Shown here piece by piece: positions 1 through 6,526 of a DNA stretch of 41,513 nt. Positions within the stretch are counted from its first letter, which is position 1, and every line of letters begins with the position of its first letter. The stretch comes from CAG-390 sp003523225 (GTDB lineage Bacteria; Bacillota; Clostridia; Oscillospirales; CAG-272). The notes beneath the pieces are model-generated. The model saw nothing but the letters and a program-made list of their open reading frames with translations. It had not been told where the DNA came from and did no database searches. The translations under genes were made by a program, and so were the position numbers. The stretch covers positions 1-41,513 of the forward strand of contig CABPZE010000017.1 in assembly GCA_902461815.1 (NCBI GenBank). The letters are read 5' to 3'.

Positions 1-20
1 GAATCCCCTATGCTCCACCA
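1..20 (+). tRNA. 3' end of a tRNA (Ala-like), cut by the window edge
   Basis: The first 20 bases read as the 3' half of a T-arm, an acceptor strand ATGCTCC, discriminator A and an encoded CCA, which matches the usual end of tRNA-Ala genes. Only the tail is inside the window, so the anticodon is not visible. The same 20 bases recur at 172-191 without a tRNA body in front, so this copy could be a genuine gene end or a further repeat copy. The amino-acid identity is an inference from the acceptor strand alone. Confidence 0.5.
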
Positions 21-57
21 AAAAATAAAGGATGGCACACGCCATCCTTTATTTTTT
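20..57 (+). terminator. Hairpin directly behind the tRNA CCA
   Basis: A 17-bp perfect stem (20-36 with 41-57) and an ACAC loop begin at the terminal A of CCA. The A-rich 5' arm and TTTATTTTTT 3' arm make this a probable intrinsic terminator for transcripts from the tRNA side, and it is nearly symmetric so it could also work on the minus strand. Confidence 0.75.
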
Positions 58-171
58 GATGAAACTTCAACGATTCGAACCCCCTGAAGCCCGGCAATGC
101 CGGGTCTTGATCATGCTTTGCGCCAAGCAGAACTGGCGGTTATCACCGGCAGGCGCGCAAAGCGGGGTTCA

Positions 172-342
172 GAATCCCCTATGCTCCACCAAAAAATAAA
201 GGATGGGACACGCCATCCTTTATTTTTTGATGAAACTTCAACGATTCGAACCCCCTCAAGCCCGGCAAAGCCTGGACTTGATCATGCTTTGCGCTAAGCA
301 GAACTGGCGGTTATCACCGGCAGGAGTGCAAAGCCGGGTTCC
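172..342 (+). repeat. tRNA-tail tandem repeat unit 2 (about 171 bp)
   Basis: This is a near-identical copy of unit 1, with the 20-base tRNA end repeated exactly at 172-191. The differences are scattered substitutions, for example in the terminator loop side and in the CCCGGC hairpin, where the compensating base is lost. The inverted T-arm is at 243-254. The next T-arm copy (gggttccgatt, 336-346) has decayed and the CCA end after it is no longer recognisable, so the array fades out here. Confidence 0.85.
191..228 (+). terminator. Second tRNA-tail hairpin
   Basis: This copy of the hairpin at 20-57 has a 16-bp stem (191-206 with 213-228). One stem-closing pair has been lost by a C-to-G change at 207. 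Confidence 0.7.
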
Positions 343-352
343 GATTTCTTTT

Positions 353-390
353 GCCACTGCCAAAATAAAATGGCGGCTTTGTCGTTTTTT
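353..390 (+). terminator. Weak terminator-like hairpin at the end of the array
   Basis: GCC plus GCCA pairs with TGGC plus GGC across a short A-rich loop, with a three-base bulge, and is followed by TTTGTCGTTTTTT. It may be the decayed third tail hairpin. It lies between the array and the convergent ABC operon end at 454. Confidence 0.4.
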
Positions 391-453
391 GTGTGAAATT
401 CATTCCTTGCGGAATTGCAGGGGCGGATTTCATATCCGATTTTACGGTGTTTT

Positions 454-1116
454 TCATGCGATCATTCCGTTTGACATATGATACCCAATGTCTGCTTCTG
501 CCGCGATATCCTCAGAATGAGTTACAACTATAACGCATTTGTCTCTTTCATGGGCAAGAGATTTAAGAAGACCTATTATGTTTTCGCTGTTCTCATTGTC
601 AAGGTTTCCGGTCGGTTCATCTGCAAGAATCATCTGTGAATCCGCCGCAATCGCCCTTGCTATCGCCACGCGCTGCTGTTCCCCTCCCGAAAGGGTCAGA
701 GGTCGTTTGTCGAACAGCTCATCCTTGATGCCGACCCGCCTGAGAATTTCCCGGGCGGTGTTTTTTCTGTTTTTGGGGTCGCTGTGTGTTATTTCAAGGG
801 AAAGCATCACGTTTTCAAGCGCGGTGAGATGATGAATAAGATTGTATGACTGAAATATCATCCCGATATTCTTCCGGCGGTACACCGAGGGCTTTTCGGA
901 AGATATTGATACTCCATTGTACAGTATTTCTCCGCTCAGCGGAACGTCAAATGCGGCGATAAGGGAAAGAAGCGTGGTTTTTCCCGACCCGCTGCGCCCC
1001 GTGACGGCATACATCTTCCCGGCGTCGAATTCCGCGGTCACATTTTTCAGAGCGTGAACCTTCCCGGATCTCAGCTCATAGTCGTATGAAACATCTTTTA
1101 TCTCAAGTAAAGCCAT
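454..1116 (-). CDS. ABC transporter ATP-binding protein (MacB/LolD type)
   Basis: This 220-aa cytoplasmic ATPase would power the two FtsX-like permeases encoded just upstream. Walker A GRSGSGKTT is at residues 40-48, the Q-loop Gln at 89, the signature LSGGEQQR at 142-149, Walker B with ADEP at about 165-168 and the H-loop His at 200. All catalytic motifs are intact. The longer reading frame begins inside the permease gene; I chose ATG 1116 because AGGAG precedes it at normal distance and it follows the permease stop by 2 bases. It is the last gene of a five-gene minus-strand operon. The substrate cannot be read from the ATPase. The family includes exporters of peptides and lipoprotein-release systems. 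Confidence 0.93.
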   Translation of the reverse strand: MALLEIKDVSYDYELRSGKVHALKNVTAEFDAGKMYAVTGRSGSGKTTLLSLIAAFDVPLSGEILYNGVSISSEKPSVYRRKNIGMIFQSYNLIHHLTALENVMLSLEITHSDPKNRKNTAREILRRVGIKDELFDKRPLTLSGGEQQRVAIARAIAADSQMILADEPTGNLDNENSENIIGLLKSLAHERDKCVIVVTHSEDIAAEADIGYHMSNGMIA

Positions 1117-1118
1117 TG

Positions 1119-2675
1119 TTATTTCTCCTTTTTCATCAGGCTTCCGCCGACAGCCGCCCATGATGAGAGCAGAGCACAGCCGGATAAGCCGAGCCACGAT
1201 ATAAACAGCAGGCAGATGAGCTGCCACGGCATTATGAACCGGATGGATGTATCGGTTTGCAGATACCTTCCGACCGCCCCCTCAAGCTGGGCTTTTACGC
1301 TTTCGCTGTTTTGCATAAGCTCGGCTACTCTTGACATGTTTTCCGCCGTGCTTACGGTGGAGCGATATGCGGCGTCGTTTATACGTGCGCAAATACCGCT
1401 GCCGAACACATATCCTAACGCTATTCCGGTAAGGATGGCAGCAAGCAGCACAAGCGATATCTCAAAGCAGACCGAAAGCGCGATACCGCCCTCGTTTTTT
1501 CCGAGCGTGCGCAGCGTGTAAATTTCGCTGTGACGTCTTTTTACCGAATATAAAACGAGCAGAACGGTAGCAGCAATGCCGAAAATCACGGAAAGCAGGA
1601 AAATTCCCGATGCAAAGCCGCGTATTCCGTTTATCTGTGAAACGGCGAATTTGTAGTCATAGTCGTCCGCCTCAATCAAATAATCCTCCGCTCCGATACC
1701 GGAGTCAATAAGTGAGCGTATCACATCAGGCGCATCCGCCGGGGAGTCGAGCGCCATTTTAAGCTGAACGATTCCGACCTCGTCAATGGCACTTATGTTA
1801 TCCCGGTATTTGTTCAGGGCATTGCTATTGCTTTGGTAATAATCCTGTGCGCGGTAGACCGTTTCCCAAAGCTCCGGAGGGCATATTATACGGCTTTCCA
1901 TCATTTCGGCGCTGAAATATCCAGCAACAGGGACTGACGTCCTCGGCTCGCTCTGCCCGTCTTTCTGCTTAAGTGCAAGATCAAGGATATCGTTTGATAT
2001 CTGATATTTCCCGTCGACAACTGAGAAATGATTGCTGAGCCCGCTTGTCTTTACTGCGTACCAGCCTATTACGATATTTTCGGGCGACTCGAGAAAATCG
2101 TATATTTCCTTGGAAAGGAGCACGCCGTCGCCGTACGACATTCCGTCGCGATATGTAACGCTGATATCCGCCGGGGCGTTGCCCAACGCGATGGGAAGCT
2201 GTGATTCATCGGTACATCCGACCGAGGAAATATTCCATACCGTTCTGTGTGGCAGTATCAGCCGAGACGGAGCCGTGTGAAACGGCTTTCCGCTTGCAAC
2301 TTCCGCTTCGATCCCCGAAAGCTGCTTATCGGTTCGGATAAGCTCCAGCTGAAATAAATACGGGTTTGTTGTGTATTCGGAGATGGTCAGCCTGCTTTCG
2401 GCTTTTATGATGTCCAGAATATCAAGGTCGATAAGCGCGGTGTTTACGTCCATTAACAGGTATTTGCCTTTATCGGTCAGTACGTGGTCATACTTTTTCT
2501 TTACGGTGAGGGTAAGCGTTGCGTCATACGAGTTTTCAATACGTTCAAGCGCTTCGTCGCAGGAGCGCGTTACCGAAAAGCAAAGTAAGATCAGAACGAC
2601 TGCAAGGACAGCCGACAAAAACAGCGGAAGAAAAGCACCGGGCAGACGGATAATGTTTTTTATCATTCTTTTCAT
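1119..2675 (-). CDS. FtsX-like ABC transporter permease (518 aa)
   Basis: This membrane permease has the MacB/FtsX plan: one N-terminal transmembrane helix (about residues 10-35), a large extracytoplasmic domain (about 40-350) and three C-terminal helices (about 353-378, 396-424 and 484-512). The helix pair near 353-424 is separated by a charged cytoplasmic loop (KRRHSEIYTLRTLGKNEG), as expected for the FtsX family coupling region. GGAGG lies about 11 bases ahead of the ATG and overlaps the end of the preceding permease gene. It probably forms a heterodimer with the product of 2691-4049, since the two are unequal and share one ATPase gene. Confidence 0.9.
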   Translation of the reverse strand: MKRMIKNIIRLPGAFLPLFLSAVLAVVLILLCFSVTRSCDEALERIENSYDATLTLTVKKKYDHVLTDKGKYLLMDVNTALIDLDILDIIKAESRLTISEYTTNPYLFQLELIRTDKQLSGIEAEVASGKPFHTAPSRLILPHRTVWNISSVGCTDESQLPIALGNAPADISVTYRDGMSYGDGVLLSKEIYDFLESPENIVIGWYAVKTSGLSNHFSVVDGKYQISNDILDLALKQKDGQSEPRTSVPVAGYFSAEMMESRIICPPELWETVYRAQDYYQSNSNALNKYRDNISAIDEVGIVQLKMALDSPADAPDVIRSLIDSGIGAEDYLIEADDYDYKFAVSQINGIRGFASGIFLLSVIFGIAATVLLVLYSVKRRHSEIYTLRTLGKNEGGIALSVCFEISLVLLAAILTGIALGYVFGSGICARINDAAYRSTVSTAENMSRVAELMQNSESVKAQLEGAVGRYLQTDTSIRFIMPWQLICLLFISWLGLSGCALLSSWAAVGGSLMKKEK

Positions 2676-2690
2676 TTACATCCTGCCCTC

Positions 2691-4049
2691 CTATTCCTGA
2701 TTTGTGAGGAGCTTCATGGTGCTTATTCTGAATATCCCGGCAAATGCGCAGATAACAGCAATAACGGCGCAGGGGAGTATCAGAATAAGTGCCTTGCCGA
2801 TGCTGTCGGCAACAAACGCACTGTCTGTCAGACTGTACACTGCGGCGATCTCGTCAGACAGGCTCATAACCGAATCGGAGGTGGTGATGGCAAGCGATTC
2901 CGCGGAAATATTGCCAAGAGACCCCGCAAGCAGAGAATTTGAAATATCTGATCCGCATATCATCACAGCCGCAAAAGCAAGCAGTATCCCCACAGTCATT
3001 GTAAGCCCCAGCTCCACAGAGAGTGCGCCTGCAATGCCCGCCTTGCCGTTTCCCATTGCAAGATAAATTCCGTATTCTTTTTTTCTTGAGCTTACAAGCG
3101 AAAATACTATTATCATGCAAAGAATTGCCGCTGTTGCCGCAAATATAAGCTGAGTCACCTCAAATACGCGCTCCAGCGAGCGCACACCGCGGTTGTTGGC
3201 TTCAAATATATCTCCGACGCGTATGAAATAAGCCGGAAAGCCCCCGCCCATTGCATATTTGTTAACCAGCTCCTCAACCTGACCGATAAGCGAGGCGTCG
3301 TCAAGCTTGATCTGATAATTGTAGCATCCGAGGCAATATGCCCGCTCAAATGTTGAGAGCGGAACGAATATTCGGTTTTCGGGGAGATTATAGCTGATAC
3401 GTATTCCGTCTTTGCTGTATGCAGTATTTATCCTGTAAATACCTACAACGGTAAACGGCTCATAGACTTCCTTAGACATACGGATATCTATACTGTCTCC
3501 GACCGATATATCGTTAAGGGACGCTACCTCCTCGCTCAGCATACATACATTGCTTTTATTGTATCTGTCGTCCGGAACAAGGAGTCGCCCCGCAGTAAGT
3601 GTCAGCTCGCCGCGGGTGAATTCGGTCAGCTCTGTACATTTTGTGATACCGTAAAGGAGAAAAATGCCGCTGTCATTCAGCCACTCCGGCAGCAGTGGGT
3701 CAATGCTTGCCGTTGTCTGCCCGTATGCCTCGGCAGTAAAATCGGTTATGTTGTAAAAATAGTCGTTTATTTCTTTTATGCTGCCCCAGCTGCCGCTGTA
3801 CATCTTGTTTGTTGAGGCATATCCGGTATATCCGGTAATGGCGTAAATGTCATCTGATCTTCTGTCAACAAGCAGTCTGTAATAGTCGGAGTAGGGGTTT
3901 TCGTTTCTCGATCTGTAAAGATCGCAAACGCCTACGATGAGGGAGGAAAGCATAAGAGCAAGTGAGATAAAGAAAAACAGCGCGGAGATAAGTATTGATG
4001 TTCCGCGCCGCCGCCAGAAGCTTTTTGCGCCATATATCAGACAGTTCAT
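2691..4049 (-). CDS. FtsX-like ABC transporter permease (452 aa)
   Basis: The second permease of the operon has an N-terminal helix (about residues 17-41), an extracytoplasmic MacB-PCD-like domain (about 45-290) and three helices near the C terminus (about 297-320, 345-365 and 420-442). It contains the family-typical cytoplasmic stretch SSRKKEYGIYLAMGNGKAG after the second helix. Its start overlaps the stop of the lipoprotein gene by 4 bases, which indicates translational coupling. The sequence is only distantly similar to the 518-aa partner. The substrate is unknown. Confidence 0.9.
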   Translation of the reverse strand: MNCLIYGAKSFWRRRGTSILISALFFFISLALMLSSLIVGVCDLYRSRNENPYSDYYRLLVDRRSDDIYAITGYTGYASTNKMYSGSWGSIKEINDYFYNITDFTAEAYGQTTASIDPLLPEWLNDSGIFLLYGITKCTELTEFTRGELTLTAGRLLVPDDRYNKSNVCMLSEEVASLNDISVGDSIDIRMSKEVYEPFTVVGIYRINTAYSKDGIRISYNLPENRIFVPLSTFERAYCLGCYNYQIKLDDASLIGQVEELVNKYAMGGGFPAYFIRVGDIFEANNRGVRSLERVFEVTQLIFAATAAILCMIIVFSLVSSRKKEYGIYLAMGNGKAGIAGALSVELGLTMTVGILLAFAAVMICGSDISNSLLAGSLGNISAESLAITTSDSVMSLSDEIAAVYSLTDSAFVADSIGKALILILPCAVIAVICAFAGIFRISTMKLLTNQE

Positions 4050-4450
4050 TGCGCCACCGTCCCTTCCGACGTGTCGTACGGAACATATTCGTAGTCAAAA
4101 ACAGCGCGGCACTTGCTGCAGCGGCTCTCAATTACGACGAACAGCTTGCCGTCAATAATGGCATAGCCGCCTGCTTGGGCGGACTTAAGTATGTGCGGTT
4201 CTTCCGGCTTGAGTATCATCAAGCATCTTTGGCAGTACTCGACATGACCCGAGCCGACGTCCTTTACACCCGGCACATGTCCGTTATCGCAGTTCTCGCC
4301 CCCAAATGGGAAGAACTGCCCCGTCCCGTGCTCTCGGGATTCAAGCATTTCCTGCATATCCGGGTTGGTGGAAAGCTCCTTTGACTTTTCACACGATGCG
4401 CAGAAAAGCAGTAAAATGCAAATTACAATCAAAAATACCGTTTTCTTCAT
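4046..4450 (-). CDS. Cys/His-rich lipoprotein (134 aa)
   Basis: It has a type II signal peptide with lipobox FCASC (lipidated Cys20), so it should sit on the outer face of the membrane. The mature part has C54 and H58, then H69, C73 and C76, then C111 and C114, a spacing that looks like a metal-binding or disulfide-bonded ribbon. I recognise no named family. It overlaps the genes on both sides by 4 bases, so it is almost certainly co-expressed with the lipoprotein and permeases. A role as an extracytoplasmic accessory of the transporter is inferred from context only. Confidence 0.8.
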   Translation of the reverse strand: MKKTVFLIVICILLLFCASCEKSKELSTNPDMQEMLESREHGTGQFFPFGGENCDNGHVPGVKDVGSGHVEYCQRCLMILKPEEPHILKSAQAGGYAIIDGKLFVVIESRCSKCRAVFDYEYVPYDTSEGTVAQ

Positions 4451-5103
4451 TCTGCTACCTTTTGACTGATATCTGTAACATCCGTTACATCTGTCGCATC
4501 TGTAAAATCCACTACATCCGTTACATCTGTCACAAAATAAAATAAGGTATAATAATAGCTTTTGCTTGGGTCATACTTCTTGCCGAGTAGTTCTTTTATT
4601 TCATTAATGGAATTGAATGTAGCGTCATCCTGGAACATCTTCTTTGTATATTGCTTCACAACATATTTGAAAGTCCCGTCCTCCTGCTTTTCGCCGTTAA
4701 GTCCGATAAACAATTCGTCTGCGGGTGTCTTCAGTATAGCGGATAATAGGTCAAAGCAGTATCTTGTTTCGCTTGTGTAAAAAATAATTTTTTCTCCGTT
4801 TCTTTCTGCGGAATTGACAATAAGTGAATATCCTTTTTTACTGTCATTATAAAGTTCAAACGCTGGCTCGTATACTATCTTTTGACCGTCCTCAGGAAGC
4901 AGGATTTCCTTTATCTCAATTGGTTCACCCTCATGCACATTTTTCGGATCATAGGTTATAATATTATTCACTGACGTGCTGATTGTTGCATCGTCTGAGG
5001 TTTCCGGCGTATTTGTGTCAACGGGAGTTTCTTGAGGTTTATTACATGATATCAATCCAAACGCAAGAAGCAAATATAATGTTATAATAATTATTTTTTT
5101 CAT
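4447..5103 (-). CDS. Lipoprotein with acidic DVT-repeat tail (218 aa)
   Basis: The signal peptide ends in lipobox GLISC, followed by a low-complexity Pro/Thr/Asp linker and a globular domain of unknown family. The C terminus holds a run of TDV/TDA triplets (about residues 192-212) encoded by an imperfect 9-base tandem repeat. AAGGAG sits 8 bases before the ATG, and this is the first gene of the ABC operon. Its end overlaps the next gene by 4 bases. The tail could be a recent repeat expansion onto an older C terminus. Function is unknown. Confidence 0.8.
   Translation of the reverse strand: MKKIIIITLYLLLAFGLISCNKPQETPVDTNTPETSDDATISTSVNNIITYDPKNVHEGEPIEIKEILLPEDGQKIVYEPAFELYNDSKKGYSLIVNSAERNGEKIIFYTSETRYCFDLLSAILKTPADELFIGLNGEKQEDGTFKYVVKQYTKKMFQDDATFNSINEIKELLGKKYDPSKSYYYTLFYFVTDVTDVVDFTDATDVTDVTDISQKVAE
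4471..4534. repeat. Imperfect 9-bp tandem repeat in coding sequence
   Basis: Seven or so copies of a unit close to acatcygtt/acatctgtc encode the TDV-type repeats at the C terminus of the lipoprotein at 4447-5103. Two pairs of adjacent units are identical (acatccgttacatctgtc), which fits slippage or unequal exchange. Confidence 0.75.
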
Positions 5104-5128
5104 TTATATTTCTCCTTATTTCGATATT

Positions 5129-5156
5129 GCTTGCCGCAGTAAAAACTGCGGCAAGC
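5129..5156 (-). terminator. Hairpin between the Cys-rich gene and the ABC operon
   Basis: GCTTGCCGCAG pairs with CTGCGGCAAGC around a short A/T loop. No T-run follows on either side, so it could be a weak terminator, an attenuator or an mRNA-processing or stability element ahead of the lipoprotein gene. Confidence 0.5.
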
Positions 5157-5171
5157 ATAGGTCAAAATAAC

Positions 5172-5799
5172 TTATTGATCAGGATCCCATGCCATATAAT
5201 ACGGATATGCCATTTGACAGTATTGGCAGTTATTTTCTTCATCAAAGTAATTAGGATGGTTGGAAGGATAAAAATATCCTATCGTATAATGATAACCGCA
5301 CACGGTACAATCCCGCGTCAGATAATGACCTTTGTTAGGCATAAATCCTCTCCAAATAACAGTAGGTGTAAGAGAACATTCAACGGAATCACCAGATGTT
5401 TTTCCGCACATGAATTCCTCATATTCATCAGTATTTGTGCATGTTAAAATATGATAATAATCACCATTATACAAATGATGATAAGGTTCATAATTGTGAA
5501 TATAAATCGTACCATGTCCACATCTTTCGCATGGCAGAGTTTCCACATCCTGATGATTTGTACAATTATCCCAGTTGTAACATTCTTCGACTATATATGC
5601 TGAGCATCCATCACTTGAACAAAAAAAGTATGCTGATTATTTCCGCTATGATATACTCCGAAAATAATAAAGTCGTGATTACGGCATGTTCCTTTAATTT
5701 CTGCATTTGTTTGGGTGCTTAAATTGGAAGCATATGCCGGAATTAGACATACTGAGAGCAAAAGAACAGCGGTAAGTACAAAGCTGATAATTTTTTCAT
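5172..5799 (-). pseudogene. Secreted Cys-rich protein, reading frame broken twice at homopolymers
   Basis: Read as one gene, this encodes about 209 aa: a clear signal peptide ending near AYASN and a mature domain with many Cys pairs (CERC, CTVCGYHY, CQYC), similar in style to the Cys-rich lipoprotein downstream. The ATG at 5797-5799 has a good AAAGGA site, but its frame is lost within six codons because the following A-run has six bases where seven restore the signal peptide frame. A second break lies at the seven-base run 5621-5627; one extra base there joins the signal peptide frame to the Cys-rich frame without a stop. Both lesions are one-base contractions, so sequencing error, pseudogenisation and phase variation are all possible. 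No named family was recognised. Confidence 0.65.
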
Positions 5800-5934
5800 T
5801 TTTTATGGTCCTTTCTTTGAAAGCACATTTTTTATTGTTTGTTAATAATGTTTTCGACAATCCATTCTGACTGAATAATTGTTACTGCTAAAGAATTACA
5901 GACTCATAGGGCGCATAAACATACCGTAATGGGT

Positions 5935-6051
5935 TCATGCGCGATTTGTCAGTAAGATCATCCTTTGGTAATCAATGCACAGGGTGCGTGACGGCGGGAT
6001 CTGAAGGCGTAAATGGAACATATTAGCTTTATGGATGCCGTTGCTGTTCAT
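5935..6051 (-). CDS. Possible small protein or leader peptide (38 aa)
   Basis: A 38-codon ORF has AGAAAGGAG seven bases before its ATG and sits just downstream of a near-consensus promoter (6092-6120). The product begins MNSNGIHKAN and is basic, with no membrane segment or signal peptide. Its stop codon lies in a GCGCATgAAC/GTTtATGCGC hairpin. Coding is supported only by the start signals, since no homologue is known to me. It could be a leader peptide, a small regulatory protein or a chance ORF on an untranslated RNA. Confidence 0.4.
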   Translation of the reverse strand: MNSNGIHKANMFHLRLQIPPSRTLCIDYQRMILLTNRA

Positions 6052-6091
6052 TTGCTTTTCTCCTTTCTGTTTGTAAATTATTTCTGTTTTT

Positions 6092-6120
6092 ATTGTAGCA
6101 CATCCATGTGAAAAAATCAA
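6092..6120 (-). promoter_or_regulatory. SigA-type promoter TTGATT-17-TACAAT
   Basis: On the minus strand the -35 TTGATT (6115-6120) and -10 TACAAT (6092-6097) are 17 bases apart. It would start transcription about 35 bases before the small ORF at 6051 and may also feed the Cys-rich gene. Confidence 0.7.
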
Positions 6121-6280
6121 TATAAAAAACAGCTTTTTCTAAAAAATATATCGTATACATTAAAATAAAAAATTTCGTTTTTTGTCCCGCTGTAATGCTT
6201 GTTTTGCAATATCGTGTATAAAAATTCATGAAGTAGGTATGGTCAACGGTCGGATATGAAATCTGCGGATGCGGTGTGCC

Positions 6281-6314
6281 ATTTCAAGGGAAAGCACCGT
6301 ATTTTCAAGCGCGG
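6281..6314 (-). pseudogene. Short relic of an ABC ATPase gene
   Basis: A stretch of about 34 bases matches the ABC ATPase gene around 797-830 at all but a few positions (shared atttcaagggaaagca and ttttcaagcgcgg). It translates on the minus strand as ALENTVLSLEMAH, compared with ALENVMLSLEITH in the intact gene. No other part of an ATPase is visible around it, so it is best read as a gene fragment. Confidence 0.45.
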
Positions 6315-6381
6315 AAAATCTTTTTTTGGGCACAAAACCGGGAAAAACGCAAAAAAACGACTTGCGCGATCGGTATAGTAC

Positions 6382-6410
6382 TTGCTTTTTTTCTTTAGTA
6401 ATTGTATAAT
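6382..6410 (+). promoter_or_regulatory. Promoter of the glycan locus, TTGCTT-17-TATAAT
   Basis: TTGCTT (6382-6387) and TATAAT (6405-6410) are separated by 17 bases. Transcription would begin near 6417, giving a leader of about 110 bases before the aminotransferase start at 6527. This supports 6527 over the earlier in-frame ATGs, which lie at or next to the start point. Confidence 0.75.
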
Positions 6411-6526
6411 ATACTATGGACTTACTTACGAAAATGTATCCGTCAGCCCGGGGATTTTTCGTACGCGGGAATATAATGCTCCGGAATGCGTCTGCATCCG
6501 GCAGAAAGACAAAAGAGGCTGTAACT

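Larger units (their letters stand above)
1..171 (+). repeat. tRNA-tail tandem repeat unit 1 (171 bp)
   Basis: The unit consists of a tRNA 3' end with CCA (1-20), a hairpin (20-57), a short linker, a reverse-complement T-arm (gattcgaacccc, 72-83), a CCCGGCAATGCCGGG hairpin, a GCTTTGCGC/GCGCAAAGC stem, and a direct T-arm copy (ggggttcagaatc, 164-176) that runs into the next unit. The direct T-arm copy carries an extra A after TTC compared with a normal TTCGAATC loop. The unit has no credible coding content. Confidence 0.85.

Noticed and set aside
70..176. Integron attC sites or group II intron ends as explanation for the inverted T-arms
   Set aside because: The closing stems lack the GTTRRRY/RYYYAAC core of attC, and no integrase, reverse transcriptase or cassette ORF is present.
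1..345. CRISPR-like array
   Set aside because: Only two units, period of 171 bases, and the spacers are nearly identical. This is a tandem duplication with tRNA ends, not repeats with unique spacers.
97..481. Overlapping short ORFs across the tandem units (66 and 92 codons)
   Set aside because: They run through tRNA-like and hairpin sequence, repeat with the units and have no ribosome site, so they are by-products of the repeats.
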